DNA from: Pythium myriotylum
Lineage: Eukaryota; Oomycota; Peronosporomycetes; Pythiales; Pythiaceae
Length of the DNA stretch: 64,000 nucleotides
Assembly: GCA_023091665.1 (NCBI GenBank)
Contig: JALJCQ010000011.1
Coordinates: 124,001 to 188,000, forward strand
Direction of reading: 5' to 3'
Shown: in pieces, positions 19,364-29,607 of the stretch
Layout of the letters: each line of letters begins with the position of its first letter
How positions within the stretch are numbered: position 1 is the first letter of the stretch
Translations under genes and position numbers: made by a program
The notes under the pieces: generated by a model
Database searches by the model: none
What the model saw: only the letters and a program-made list of their open reading frames with translations
What the model was told of the DNA's origin: nothing

Positions 19364-21247
19364 TTAGTTGATGTGAATGCGACGCACGTGACGACCGTCC
19401 GCCTTCATGGCAGTGCGAGAGTGGATGAGAGAGACGTTGTCTGCGAATACGTACTCGCCCTTGGTCCACGCATGCGCGTAGCAGTACTTGGGATCGTAGA
19501 GCTTGGGCACCAGAAGGTTCTCCACGTACTTGGCAACCTCGTCGACCTTGCCCTCACCAGGCTCAAAGCCGAGAGATCGGACAGTCGTCGGAGTGATTTT
19601 CGTCTTGTCCGGCCCCCACGGCTCGTGGTATCGCAGAATATCCTTGCCAGTCACTTGGTGCTTCATGATGACTGGTGACACATGCGTGAATGCGTGGTGG
19701 TCGAAAATACCCGAGTTGTACACGAGCGTGATCTCGCTCAGTCGCTGGCGCTCTTCTTCCGTGAGGTCTTCGAGGATCGGGTTCGTGTGCGCGAAGAGCG
19801 TGAGTCCCGACTCCTTAGGCTTGGTATCCGGACCAGCCGGGTAGGCCTCCACACAATGGAAGAGCTGTACGAATGGCACGTCGCCGAGTTCCGTGGCTTC
19901 CGGGTGCTTCTTCTTGAACATGCCATCGAAGTGCATGGGCATCGCCTCGAGCGTCTGCCCAGTGAGCTTCGTATCAGGTGTTTGTTTGATCTCGAAGACA
20001 CTCCCCCACGACCAGTACATGACCTCTCCTATCCGGATCGACGCCGTCTCCAGCTCTTCACTCGTGTGCTGGTGGAATCCCTGCACGCTCACGACCCCGT
20101 GCTTGCAGATCAGCGCGCGCAAGCTCTCCACGGGGACATCCATCAGCGTCGGTGGCGAGTATGACTCGCCCGCATCCTCCGGCACGCGCGCCTTGATGAC
20201 CAGATGGAGAGGGTTGTGGATGAACTCAACATTCAACGTGTCCCACGCAGCGTAGAGATCTTGCTGCTTCTCCTTGAACCCCCACGCGCGACCGCGCTTG
20301 AACACCAGCTCGTACTTGGACTTGTCGACACTCCCGAGATCCGTCGTGTGGACCGTGCCGTCTAGGTCCTCGCAGATCACCGAGTGCCAGGGTGTACGTG
20401 GAACACCGTACTTGGCCTGAGGGATGAGACGCACGCCGAACTTGGGGCCGGCGTTGTCGTACAAGTGGATCGACAGGCGCACCGCCAGCGGGTAGACGTG
20501 CTCCACGAGCGTCGAGAAGGCGACATTGCGTTTCATCATGCTCTTGGCGATCACACCCATGCGCTTGGACGCGGCCGTGGATGACATGGTGGCCCACTGC
20601 GGAGCAAGGTCTTTCTTGAGGAACCTGCGGAATGACCGGTAGGTGAGAAGCAGGCCCGCATCGGCCTTGATGCTCGCGTCGATATCCACGTCGAGGATGC
20701 CAAATCGCTGCGACACCTCTTTGATCGGGTCGTCCGACTTGGCATGGTTCTCGAGACCATCAAAACGGATGTGCGTGTGACCCGCGTCCTTGACCATCTC
20801 GCGAAGCTCACGCTTGTACGCCTGCAAGTCCTCGAACGGGACGCCCAGGAGATCGTTGAAGACACGACCGTCGCTAAAGATCGTGACATGACAGCCAGTG
20901 GGGTATACCTGCTCGACAGCCACTGCGAGCTTCTCGAGGCGCTCGAGCGCGATCTCTTCGCCTCGGTCCGGCAAGCGACCGAGCACCTTCTCGTCGCGGT
21001 TGGGTGACTTGAACGGGAACGCCGGCAGCACAAGGTTGATAGGCTCGCCGCGGCTGATGATGGTCTGGAGGGTCTTGGTCAAGTTCGCCTTGCCTTCGGT
21101 CTCAAAGCGATCGAGGCCTGGCTCTTCGTACGAGCTCTGGAGTGGGGCGAGCTCGCTGAGGAAGTGCGCGATGATGGCGTCGGCATTGGTTGGCGTCGTC
21201 GGTGGGGCGGCGGCGATCTCAGTTGTGGTGAGGACGTTCGGAGCCAT
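19364..21247 (-). CDS. Isocyanide synthase-dioxygenase fusion (Dit1/PvcA-TauD), copy 4
   Basis: A full 627-residue fusion with both catalytic domains intact: the PvcA blocks FPFKSPNRDEKVLG and SDGRVFNDLLGV, and dioxygenase residues H439-x-D441 and H609. The dioxygenase half is the second allelic type (RIGEVMYWSWGSVFEIKQ, KLTGQ, PFVQLF, IFDHHAF, ITPTTVRSLGF), shared with copies 6 and 7. The N-terminus is MAPNVLTT. Its upstream region (21248 to about 21590) is nearly the same as that of copy 2, and its 3' flank is the same type as that of copies 1-3. It is divergent from copy 5. Confidence 0.9.
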   Translation of the reverse strand: MAPNVLTTTEIAAAPPTTPTNADAIIAHFLSELAPLQSSYEEPGLDRFETEGKANLTKTLQTIISRGEPINLVLPAFPFKSPNRDEKVLGRLPDRGEEIALERLEKLAVAVEQVYPTGCHVTIFSDGRVFNDLLGVPFEDLQAYKRELREMVKDAGHTHIRFDGLENHAKSDDPIKEVSQRFGILDVDIDASIKADAGLLLTYRSFRRFLKKDLAPQWATMSSTAASKRMGVIAKSMMKRNVAFSTLVEHVYPLAVRLSIHLYDNAGPKFGVRLIPQAKYGVPRTPWHSVICEDLDGTVHTTDLGSVDKSKYELVFKRGRAWGFKEKQQDLYAAWDTLNVEFIHNPLHLVIKARVPEDAGESYSPPTLMDVPVESLRALICKHGVVSVQGFHQHTSEELETASIRIGEVMYWSWGSVFEIKQTPDTKLTGQTLEAMPMHFDGMFKKKHPEATELGDVPFVQLFHCVEAYPAGPDTKPKESGLTLFAHTNPILEDLTEEERQRLSEITLVYNSGIFDHHAFTHVSPVIMKHQVTGKDILRYHEPWGPDKTKITPTTVRSLGFEPGEGKVDEVAKYVENLLVPKLYDPKYCYAHAWTKGEYVFADNVSLIHSRTAMKADGRHVRRIHIN

Positions 21248-21321
21248 GGCGGTGGTCGTTGAGATTGATGAGTGACTCGGAAGTACTGGCTTGGTGGTTG
21301 GCCGTCAGATTTGAGAATGAG
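21248..21321 (-). promoter_or_regulatory. Conserved 5' leader of the isocyanide synthase/dioxygenase genes
   Basis: About 74 bases directly upstream of the ATG are conserved before all seven copies: CTCATT, then CAAATCTGACGGCCAACC, the block AAGCCAGTACTTCCGAGTCA, and AACGACCACC before ATGG. The other leaders are at about 3140-3213, 7411-7484, 9014-9087, 24028-24101, 29534-29607 and 32871-32944. Sequence further upstream falls into different classes: copies 2-5 share one, copies 1 and 6 another, and copy 7 its own. This block is therefore the minimal shared element and likely holds the 5' UTR and start-site region. I cannot place the transcription start. Confidence 0.6.
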
Positions 21322-24027
21322 TAGCCTCTTGACCTTCGAAATGAGGTCGAAGTCTTGCTGATACGAACGAATACAGTGCGTTTTCCTCGTATTAATACAG
21401 TTTGTGGAAGACGAGTAGAGCGTCGTGTTGAATTGCCAGGCTCCAGGACCTCACGTCAATGTCGATCTGAGAAAGTGGAACAGCCTCTCACTCTCACTGT
21501 ATGTCGCGGACTCGCGTCTCATCAGCAGTAGCTATAGTAATGATGTCCTTGCGCCACTGACAGTCAAATGCCTTCGGCGTGACCTCCTGAAGGTACAGAG
21601 CACGTCACAAACCTACATGATCCTCTTAGCGAGCCATCATCTGACAGTGTCAGATGGAACTGTTCGTGCTCTCTCAAGTGGACCTTCCACCCACCCGATG
21701 CCTTGTTCGTTGGGCCGACGTAGTGGACCCTCTCACAGGTAATCCTCGTTTACTACACCGTATGTAACCGAGCCAACATGACTTCGCAACAATTGACGAT
21801 TAATACTACTGAGTTGATGAGCTGTCGAGGAAGTGTGGTCATTTACGGCAAAATCAGTAATTCCGATACGAAGACGTTGGCCCTGGACTGCAAGTGGGAT
21901 AAGTGTGATCTACAGGAGAATGGAGCCACTCTTGGGGTTGTTCTTGTTGTGTTCTCGGGCGACAATGGAACCAGAGTCAAGGACGAAAACGCCTATCCTA
22001 GGTTGAGGCCATGAGATCCAGACGTCAGATCCAAGCACGCAGATGGACGAGACATTGATGAATACGCCGCGTCCGTGGGCAGAGCCATGTTCATCTTGGC
22101 CATCCGTAAACACGCCGTCTCCCTAGGCACTATTAGACTCGGTGGTCGCAACATAGTCATGCGTTTGGACCATCCAGGCTGGTAGAAAGTCGTCGATGCA
22201 TAACATTCGTTGAAGACCACGGATGATCTCGAGAAGATCGCGTGCGTGAGTTGGCCGATGGTGGTCACCCTGTGCAGATCGTATGGACTGCACGACAGAC
22301 GATTGGACATACCGACCACGTGGTGCCATTCATCCTGGTCGTAATCGAGATGGTGTGGGTGACTGGTTTATCTTGGATTTGGGATCTGGGTGATGATCGG
22401 ATGGCTCGATACCAACAACAGATTAGCGTGGTCTCTCTGCACGAGCTCTTTTACATTCCGTTACGCGAACAAGTTGGTCCTCGGTGTTGGAATGGGCAGC
22501 CACCCCACTTGAGAACAGCCTTGACCTGGATATTAAGCTGAAGTCTAGTGGACGCTATCTTGGTAGCCTACGCTAAAAAAGAAGTAACGGATACTTCCGA
22601 GAATAGTCCAGTTTCGTATAATGCTCAACCCTACAAGTAGTGGCTTGAGACTAGAGAACAGACTTCCCGCCGTTGCCTTCAATCCGAGCGGCTATGACTT
22701 AGCTAAGCGGTGCGAACCAGGCCGACGGCAGTGGAATCGTTTCACTTCCTGCTCTCTGACAAGGCTCTCCAGTTCACACCTAGCAGGGCTACATGTACAA
22801 GCCCCGAAGCTATTATGATTCACAGGATGAACTCAATAGACGTCAATTGCATCACTTCCTACTCTCTGAGATCATCGAATGACAGCAGAGTGACCACGTG
22901 AACTACTCAGTTTAAATGTGAACGAAGTTGGACACTTCTCAGCGGAGCATTGTGACGCCCAAGATCCCAAATCCAAGATAAACCAGTCACCCACACCATC
23001 TCGATTACGACCAGGATGAATGGCACCACGTGGTCGGTATGTCCAATCGTCTGTCGTGCAGTCCATACGATCTGCACAGGGTGACCACCATCGGCCAACT
23101 CACGCACGCGATCTTCTCGAGATCATCCGTGGTCTTCAACGAATGTTATGCATCGACGACTTTCTACCAGCCTGGATGGTCCAAACGCATGACTATGTTG
23201 CGACCACCGAGTCTAATAGTGCCTAGGGAGACGGCGTGTTTACGGATGGCCAAGATGAACATGGCTCTGCCCACGGACGCGGCGTATTCATCAATGTCTC
23301 GTCCATCTGCGTGCTTGGATCTGACGTCTGGATCTCATGGCCTCAACCTAGGATAGGCGTTTTCGTCCTTGACTCTGGTTCCATTGTCGCCCGAGAACAC
23401 AACAAGAACAACCCCAAGAGTGGCTCCATTCTCCTGTAGATCACACTTATCCCACTTGCAGTCCAGGGCCAACGTCTTCGTATCGGAATTACTGATTTTG
23501 CCGTAAATGACCACACTTCCTCGACAGCTCATCAACTCAGTAGTATTAATCGTCAATTGTTGCGAAGTCATGTTGGCTCGGTTACATACGGTGTAGTAAA
23601 CGAGGATTACCTGTGAGAGGGTCCACTACGTCGGCCCAACGAACAAGGCATCGGGTGGGTGGAAGGTCCACTTGAGAGAGCACGAACAGTTCCATCTGAC
23701 ACTGTCAGATGATGGCTCGCTAAGAGGATCATGTAGGTTTGTGACGTGCTCTGTACCTTCAGGAGGTCACGCCGAAGGCATTTGACTGTCAGTGGCGCAA
23801 GGACATCATTACTATAGCTACTGCTGATGAGACGCGAGTCCGCGACATACAGTGAGAGTGAGAGGCTGTTCCACTTTCTCAGATCGACATTGACGTGAGG
23901 TCCTGGAGCCTGGCAATTCAACACGACGCTCTACTCGTCTTCCACAAACTGTATTAATACGAGGAAAACGCACTGTATTCGTTCGTATCAGCAAGACTTC
24001 GACCTCATTTCGAAGGTCAAGAGGCTA
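21322..24027. other. Divergent upstream region of copies 4 and 5 with palindrome B centre
   Basis: Mirror-image sequence around the 574-bp unique centre 22388-22961. Parts (about 21322-21590 and 22000-22240) are related to the corresponding region of palindrome A. All ORFs here occur as mirrored pairs (for example 21778-22014 and 23335-23571) or are short, and none resembles a known family. Confidence 0.7.
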
Positions 24028-24101
24028 CTCATTCTCAAATCTGACGGCCAACCACCAAGCCAGTACTTCCGAGTCACTCACCAATCTCAACGACCACCGC
24101 C

Positions 24102-25985
24102 ATGGTTCCGAACGTCCTCACCACAACTGAGATCGCCGCCGCCCCACCGACGACGCCAACCAATGCCGACGCCATCATCGCGCACTTCCTCAGCGAGCTC
24201 GCCCCACTCCAGAGCTCGTACGAAGAGCCAGGCCTCGATCGCTTTGAGACCGAAGGCAAGGCGAACTTGACCAAGACCCTCCAGACCATCATCAGCCGCG
24301 GCGAGCCTATCAACCTTGTGCTGCCGGCGTTCCCGTTCAAGTCACCCAACCGCGACGAGAAGGTGCTCGGTCGCTTGCCGGACCGAGGCGAAGAGATCGC
24401 GCTCGAGCGCCTCGAGAAGCTCGCAGTGGCTGTCGAGCAGGTATACCCCACTGGCTGTCATGTCACGATCTTTAGCGACGGTCGTGTCTTCAACGATCTC
24501 CTGGGCGTCCCGTTCGAGGACTTGCAGGCGTACAAGCGTGAGCTTCGCGAGATGGTCAAGGACGCGGGTCACACGCACATCCGTTTTGATGGTCTCGAGA
24601 ACCATGCCAAGTCGGACGACCCGATCAAAGAGGTGTCGCAGCGATTTGGCATCCTCGACGTGGATATCGACGCGAGCATCAAGGCCGATGCGGGCCTGCT
24701 TCTCACCTACCGGTCATTCCGCAGGTTCCTCAAGAAAGACCTTGCTCCGCAGTGGGCCACCATGTCATCCACGGCCGCGTCCAAGCGCATGGGTGTGATC
24801 GCCAAGAGCATGATGAAACGCAATGTCGCCTTCTCGACGCTCGTGGAGCACGTCTACCCGCTGGCGGTGCGCCTGTCGATCCACTTGTACGACAACGCCG
24901 GCCCCAAGTTCGGCGTGCGTCTCATCCCTCAGGCCAAGTACGGTGTTCCACGTACACCCTGGCACTCGGTGATCTGCGAGGACCTAGACGGCACGGTCCA
25001 CACGACGGATCTCGGGAGTGTCGACAAGTCCAAGTACGAGCTGGTGTTCAAGCGCGGTCGCGCGTGGGGGTTCAAGGAGAAGCAGCAAGATCTCTACGCT
25101 GCGTGGGACACGTTGAATGTTGAGTTCATCCACAACCCTCTCCATCTGGTCATCAAGGCGCGCGTGCCGGAGGATGCGGGCGAGTCATACTCGCCACCGA
25201 CGCTGATGGATGTCCCCGTGGAGAGCTTGCGCGCGCTGATCTGCAAGCACGGGGTCGTGAGCGTGCAGGGATTCCACCAGCACACGAGTGAAGAGCTGGA
25301 GACGGCGTCGATCCGGATAGGAGAGGTCATGTACTGGTCGTGGGGGAGTGTCTTCGAGATCAAACAAACACCTGATACGAAGCTCACTGGGCAGACGCTC
25401 GAGGCGATGCCCATGCACTTCGATGGCATGTTCAAGAAGAAGCACCCGGAAGCCACGGAACTCGGCGACGTGCCATTCGTACAGCTCTTCCATTGTGTGG
25501 AGGCCTACCCGGCTGGTCCGGATACCAAGCCTAAGGAGTCGGGACTCACGCTCTTCGCGCACACGAACCCGATCCTCGAAGACCTCACGGAAGAAGAGCG
25601 CCAGCGACTGAGCGAGATCACGCTCGTGTACAACTCGGGTATTTTCGACCACCACGCATTCACGCATGTGTCACCAGTCATCATGAAGCACCAAGTGACC
25701 GGCAAGGACATCCTGCGATACCACGAGCCGTGGGGGCCGGACAAGACCAAGACTACTCCGATGACTGTTCGTTCCAAGGGCTTTGAGCCCGGCGAGGGCA
25801 AGGTCGACGAGGTTGCCAAGTACGTGGAGAACCTTCTGGTGCCCAAGCTCTACGATCCCAAGTACTGCTACGCGCATGCGTGGACCAAGGGCGAGTACGT
25901 ATTCGCAGACAACGTCTCTCTCATCCACTCTCGCACTGCCATGAAGGCGGACGGTCGTCACGTGCGTCGCATTCACATCAACTAA
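24102..25985 (+). CDS. Isocyanide synthase-dioxygenase fusion (Dit1/PvcA-TauD), copy 5, mosaic
   Basis: A 627-residue fusion with intact PvcA blocks and dioxygenase H439-x-D441/H609. Residue 2 is Val (MVPNV), as in copy 2. The middle of the dioxygenase domain is the copy 4 type (RIGEVMYWSW, PFVQLF, IFDHHAF), but from about 25699 onward it switches to the copy 2/3 type (TKTTPMTVRSKGFEPGEG, with matching silent bases). That is the pattern of a gene-conversion tract ending near 25690-25700. The 3' flank (25986-26490) follows the copy 1 type. It is convergent with copy 6. Confidence 0.9.
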   Translation: MVPNVLTTTEIAAAPPTTPTNADAIIAHFLSELAPLQSSYEEPGLDRFETEGKANLTKTLQTIISRGEPINLVLPAFPFKSPNRDEKVLGRLPDRGEEIALERLEKLAVAVEQVYPTGCHVTIFSDGRVFNDLLGVPFEDLQAYKRELREMVKDAGHTHIRFDGLENHAKSDDPIKEVSQRFGILDVDIDASIKADAGLLLTYRSFRRFLKKDLAPQWATMSSTAASKRMGVIAKSMMKRNVAFSTLVEHVYPLAVRLSIHLYDNAGPKFGVRLIPQAKYGVPRTPWHSVICEDLDGTVHTTDLGSVDKSKYELVFKRGRAWGFKEKQQDLYAAWDTLNVEFIHNPLHLVIKARVPEDAGESYSPPTLMDVPVESLRALICKHGVVSVQGFHQHTSEELETASIRIGEVMYWSWGSVFEIKQTPDTKLTGQTLEAMPMHFDGMFKKKHPEATELGDVPFVQLFHCVEAYPAGPDTKPKESGLTLFAHTNPILEDLTEEERQRLSEITLVYNSGIFDHHAFTHVSPVIMKHQVTGKDILRYHEPWGPDKTKTTPMTVRSKGFEPGEGKVDEVAKYVENLLVPKLYDPKYCYAHAWTKGEYVFADNVSLIHSRTAMKADGRHVRRIHIN

Positions 25986-26132
25986 TACTGGCGACTGTGT
26001 TCGTGACGTTGTGGTCGAGTTCTGGCTGGGGGAGGATGATGTAGAAGAGACTTGCCTGCATATAATATAGTTCCTGCACGAATACACTGTCCTGCATGAG
26101 TACACTATCCGTTGTGGCTTGGCACATGCATT

Positions 26133-26696
26133 CGAGTGTTGCGTCTTTTTCGGAACTCTTGAGACAGTCGGGGATCGTACACTCGGCATGGTCGGTCTAT
26201 GTAGTCGTGGAGATGTCTGCTCTGCTATAAACAGGCCGCTCTTGATTCGTCGTCATTTTGAACCACGGCTGACCTGACCAAGCCGCGTCCCAATTCTCGT
26301 TGAGAATATGGAACACGCCGTTCTTCGCCCTCGAACGTATTCACAACGAACTCGACAGTCGGGAAGGGATTCCAAGTTGAGCAATGGCTGATAATCGTGT
26401 GTCCCTAGTACTTCCGCAGTCTTTTCTAAAAAGTTTGGGGACCTTGGTTATCTGAAGTCATGAGAACGCCATCGAGACCGGATGGTGGCTGTGACTGTTA
26501 CCTGGAATTGTATCCCGGGAGTGCTCTGAAAGAGTACATACAGCCCAACAAAGGCTTATCCTGCGAGTGCTCCGTAGGGAGTACATACAGCCCAACAAAG
26601 GCTTTTTGACTCGATGGCTCGGGAAGCCAGCTTATACGATTTGATAGTAGTGACCTGCAATCACGTATGTCTTTATACATGGATAATCGACAGGAA
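26133..26696. other. Spacer between palindromes B and C
   Basis: About 26133-26490 continues the 3' flank type of copy 1 (compare 4310-4700) with small deletions. A short tandem duplication follows. No gene is supportable. Confidence 0.65.
26519..26605. repeat. Two-copy short tandem repeat
   Basis: Units 26519-26557 and 26565-26605 both begin GAGTGCTC and share GAGTACATACAGCCCAACAA followed by AGGCTT. Function unknown. Confidence 0.7.
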
Positions 26697-27649
26697 ACCT
26701 GGGTTGTCTCTCGACCCTTCGTCAAAGAAGAAAATGTGGCTCGGGTTCGCTGGTGTGCATCTGGATGCGATTCAAGTGCCGAGGTTATCGACGCATTCCA
26801 AAACTCGTTCAAGCACAGACAGAATTGGGCGATGTCTTCCGGTGGCAGAACCTGATTGACACAGGCATTGAGAGAGATCTCTGTAATCGATCGTGCTGTT
26901 GTGGAGAGGTCTCAGGCGGGTATTGATGCCGCCAGCGCCAGATCAGTCGGAAACACACAACTATTACTAGGGTTTACCCGGGCTGGGTGGTTCGCTTGAT
27001 CTTCTACCGGCCACCAACGCAAGAATACCAGCGTCATCAGCCGTTCATTTCGATTGTGCGTACTATTCGTAAGCCAGTGAAGGACGTGCAGACCCAGCAT
27101 CTCGCCCATTTGGATGAAGCTTCGAAGCGCAAACACGTCGACACCTGAGCACCAGTAAACACTCACGTCTCTGAACGACGTGCGGGAAGTTTTCTGAAGA
27201 GACTTTCCAGGCATATGTTGTAGAGAATCAAATCTTTGCTTGTCTCGGTTTATGCATGACCAGCAGCAGAAAGGCCTTTATGATGCGACCATTTGACGCT
27301 ACCCCATTGGAAAATACAAAGTGGTTCCCGGAGAATCCATCAAACTTTCGTGGCATTGCTTCCAGAAGCCATGAGAGGAGGCGACTCGCTAGGTCACTCA
27401 AAGCGACGAATCAAAACAGGCCTTTCTATGGTAAAATTGCCAGTGTTTTCATTTTCTTTTTTGAGTCCATCAACTGATGCGAAGAGCGATCTTACCCCCG
27501 CGTTAGAATCTCCAAATCCACACAAACATGCATTAGAATACAAACCAGGACTAAGATGCTTTCATGCAGGAATTACACATGAACCAACTTTCTTCCCCAT
27601 TTATAAACCGAGAAATTCGACAACGAATGGCCCGCGCAGTTGACAAGCT
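26697..27649. other. 3' flank of copy 6, mirrored at 34829-35781
   Basis: This 3' flank is unlike that of copies 1-5: just after the stop it reads AGCTTGTCAACTGCGCGGGC on the gene strand. The outer 30-60 bases carry the truncated start of a retroelement RNase H domain, whose fuller copy crosses the right boundary at 35781. Mirrored ORFs (26912-27214 - and 35264-35566 +) match no family I know. Confidence 0.6.
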
Positions 27650-29533
27650 TTAGTTGATATGAACGCGACGCACGTGACGACCGTCCGCCTTCATGGCAGT
27701 GCGAGAGTGGATGAGGGAGACGTTGTCTGCGAACACATACTCGCCCTTGGTCCACGCATGCGCGTAGCAGTACTTGGGATCGTAGAGCTTGGGCACCAGA
27801 AGGTTCTCCACGTACTTGGCAACCTCGTCGACCTTGCCCTCACCAGGCTCAAAGCCGAGAGATCGGACAGTCGTCGGAGTGATTTTCGTCTTGTCCGGCC
27901 CCCACGGCTCGTGGTATCGCAGAATATCCTTGCCAGTCACTTGGTGCTTCATGATGACTGGTGACACATGCGTGAATGCGTGGTGGTCGAAAATACCCGA
28001 GTTGTACACGAGCGTGATCTCGCTCAGTCGCTGGCGCTCTTCTTCCGTGAGGTCTTCGAGGATCGGGTTCGTGTGCGCGAAGAGCGTGAGTCCCGACTCC
28101 TTAGGCTTGGTATCCGGACCAGCCGGGTAGGCCTCCACACAATGGAAGAGCTGTACGAATGGCACGTCGCCGAGTTCCGTGGCTTCCGGGTGCTTCTTCT
28201 TGAACATGCCATCGAAGTGCATGGGCATCGCCTCGAGCGTCTGCCCAGTGAGCTTCGTATCAGGTGTTTGTTTGATCTCGAAGACACTCCCCCACGACCA
28301 GTACATGACCTCTCCTATCCGGATCGACGCCGTCTCCAGCTCTTCACTCGTGTGCTGGTGGAATCCCTGCACGCTCACGACCCCGTGCTTGCAGATCAGC
28401 GCGCGCAAGCTCTCCACGGGGACATCCATCAGCGTCGGTGGCGAGTATGACTCGCCCGCATCCTCCGGCACGCGCGCCTTGATGACCAGATGGAGAGGGT
28501 TGTGGATGAACTCAACATTCAACGTGTCCCACGCAGCGTAGAGATCTTGCTGCTTCTCCTTGAACCCCCACGCGCGACCGCGCTTGAACACCAGCTCGTA
28601 CTTGGACTTGTCGACACTCCCGAGATCCGTCGTGTGGACCGTGCCGTCTAGGTCCTCGCAGATCACCGAGTGCCAGGGTGTACGTGGAACACCGTACTTG
28701 GCCTGAGGGATGAGACGCACGCCGAACTTGGGGCCGGCGTTGTCGTACAAGTGGATCGACAGGCGCACCGCCAGCGGGTAGACGTGCTCCACGAGCGTCG
28801 AGAAGGCGACATTGCGTTTCATCATGCTCTTGGCGATCACACCCATGCGCTTGGACGCGGCCGTGGATGACATGGTGGCCCACTGCGGAGCAAGGTCTTT
28901 CTTGAGGAACCTGCGGAATGACCGGTAGGTGAGAAGCAGGCCCGCATCGGCCTTGATGCTCGCGTCGATATCCACGTCGAGGATGCCAAATCGCTGCGAC
29001 ACCTCTTTGATCGGGTCGTCCGACTTGGCATGGTTCTCGAGACCATCAAAACGGATGTGCGTGTGACCCGCGTCCTTGACCATCTCGCGAAGCTCACGCT
29101 TGTACGCCTGCAAGTCCTCGAACGGGACGCCCAGGAGATCGTTGAAGACACGACCGTCGCTAAAGATCGTGACATGACAGCCAGTGGGGTATACCTGCTC
29201 GACAGCCACTGCGAGCTTCTCGAGGCGCTCGAGCGCGATCTCTTCGCCTCGGTCCGGCAAGCGACCGAGCACCTTCTCGTCGCGGTTGGGTGACTTGAAC
29301 GGGAACGCCGGCAGCACAAGGTTGATAGGCTCGCCGCGGCTGATGATGGTCTGGAGGGTCTTGGTCAAGTTCGCCTTGCCTTCGGTCTCAAAGCGATCGA
29401 GGCCTGGCTCTTCGTACGAGCTCTGGAGTGGGGCGAGCTCGCTGAGGAAGTGCGCGATGATGGCGTCGGCATTGGTTGGCGTCGTCGGTGGGGCGGCGGC
29501 GATCTCAGTTGTGGTGAGGACGTTCGGAGCCAT
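27650..29533 (-). CDS. Isocyanide synthase-dioxygenase fusion (Dit1/PvcA-TauD), copy 6
   Basis: A 627-residue fusion, identical in protein to copy 7 and to copy 4 except for the C-terminus (RRVHIN instead of RRIHIN). All catalytic blocks are present in both domains. The last 100 or so coding bases and the entire 3' flank differ from copies 1-5, so this pair marks a separate duplication lineage. Its upstream region (29608 to about 31110) is related to that of copy 1, not to that of copies 2-5. Convergent with copy 5 and divergent from copy 7. Confidence 0.9.
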   Translation of the reverse strand: MAPNVLTTTEIAAAPPTTPTNADAIIAHFLSELAPLQSSYEEPGLDRFETEGKANLTKTLQTIISRGEPINLVLPAFPFKSPNRDEKVLGRLPDRGEEIALERLEKLAVAVEQVYPTGCHVTIFSDGRVFNDLLGVPFEDLQAYKRELREMVKDAGHTHIRFDGLENHAKSDDPIKEVSQRFGILDVDIDASIKADAGLLLTYRSFRRFLKKDLAPQWATMSSTAASKRMGVIAKSMMKRNVAFSTLVEHVYPLAVRLSIHLYDNAGPKFGVRLIPQAKYGVPRTPWHSVICEDLDGTVHTTDLGSVDKSKYELVFKRGRAWGFKEKQQDLYAAWDTLNVEFIHNPLHLVIKARVPEDAGESYSPPTLMDVPVESLRALICKHGVVSVQGFHQHTSEELETASIRIGEVMYWSWGSVFEIKQTPDTKLTGQTLEAMPMHFDGMFKKKHPEATELGDVPFVQLFHCVEAYPAGPDTKPKESGLTLFAHTNPILEDLTEEERQRLSEITLVYNSGIFDHHAFTHVSPVIMKHQVTGKDILRYHEPWGPDKTKITPTTVRSLGFEPGEGKVDEVAKYVENLLVPKLYDPKYCYAHAWTKGEYVFADNVSLIHSRTAMKADGRHVRRVHIN

Positions 29534-29607
29534 GGCGGTGGTCGTTGAGATTGGTGAGTGACTCGGAAGTACTGGCTTGGTGGTTGGCCGTCAGATTTGT
29601 AAATGAG

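Larger units (their letters stand above)
19217..26132. repeat. Palindrome B: inverted duplication carrying copies 4 and 5
   Basis: Left arm 19217-22387 and right arm 22962-26132, each 3171 bp; paired positions sum to 45349. The outer boundary is AATGCATGTGCC at 19217 against GGCACATGCATT ending at 26132. The inner boundary is GGGATCT ending at 22387 against AGATCCC at 22962. The spacer is 574 bp. Each arm holds a full fusion gene with its upstream and 3' regions. The arms differ at least near the 3' end of the genes (copy 4 ITPTTVRSLGF, copy 5 TTPMTVRSKGF) and at residue 2 (Ala against Val). Confidence 0.9.

Noticed and set aside
21778..22014. 78-residue ORF MTSQQLTINTTELMSCRGS in palindrome B (mirrored at 23335-23571)
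   Set aside because: It has more natural composition than other small ORFs (NSDTKTLALDCKWDKC), but no family, no conserved counterpart in palindromes A or C and no other support; noted only.
26519..26605. CRISPR-like repeat
   Set aside because: Only two units, the spacing is a few bases, and the context is eukaryotic.
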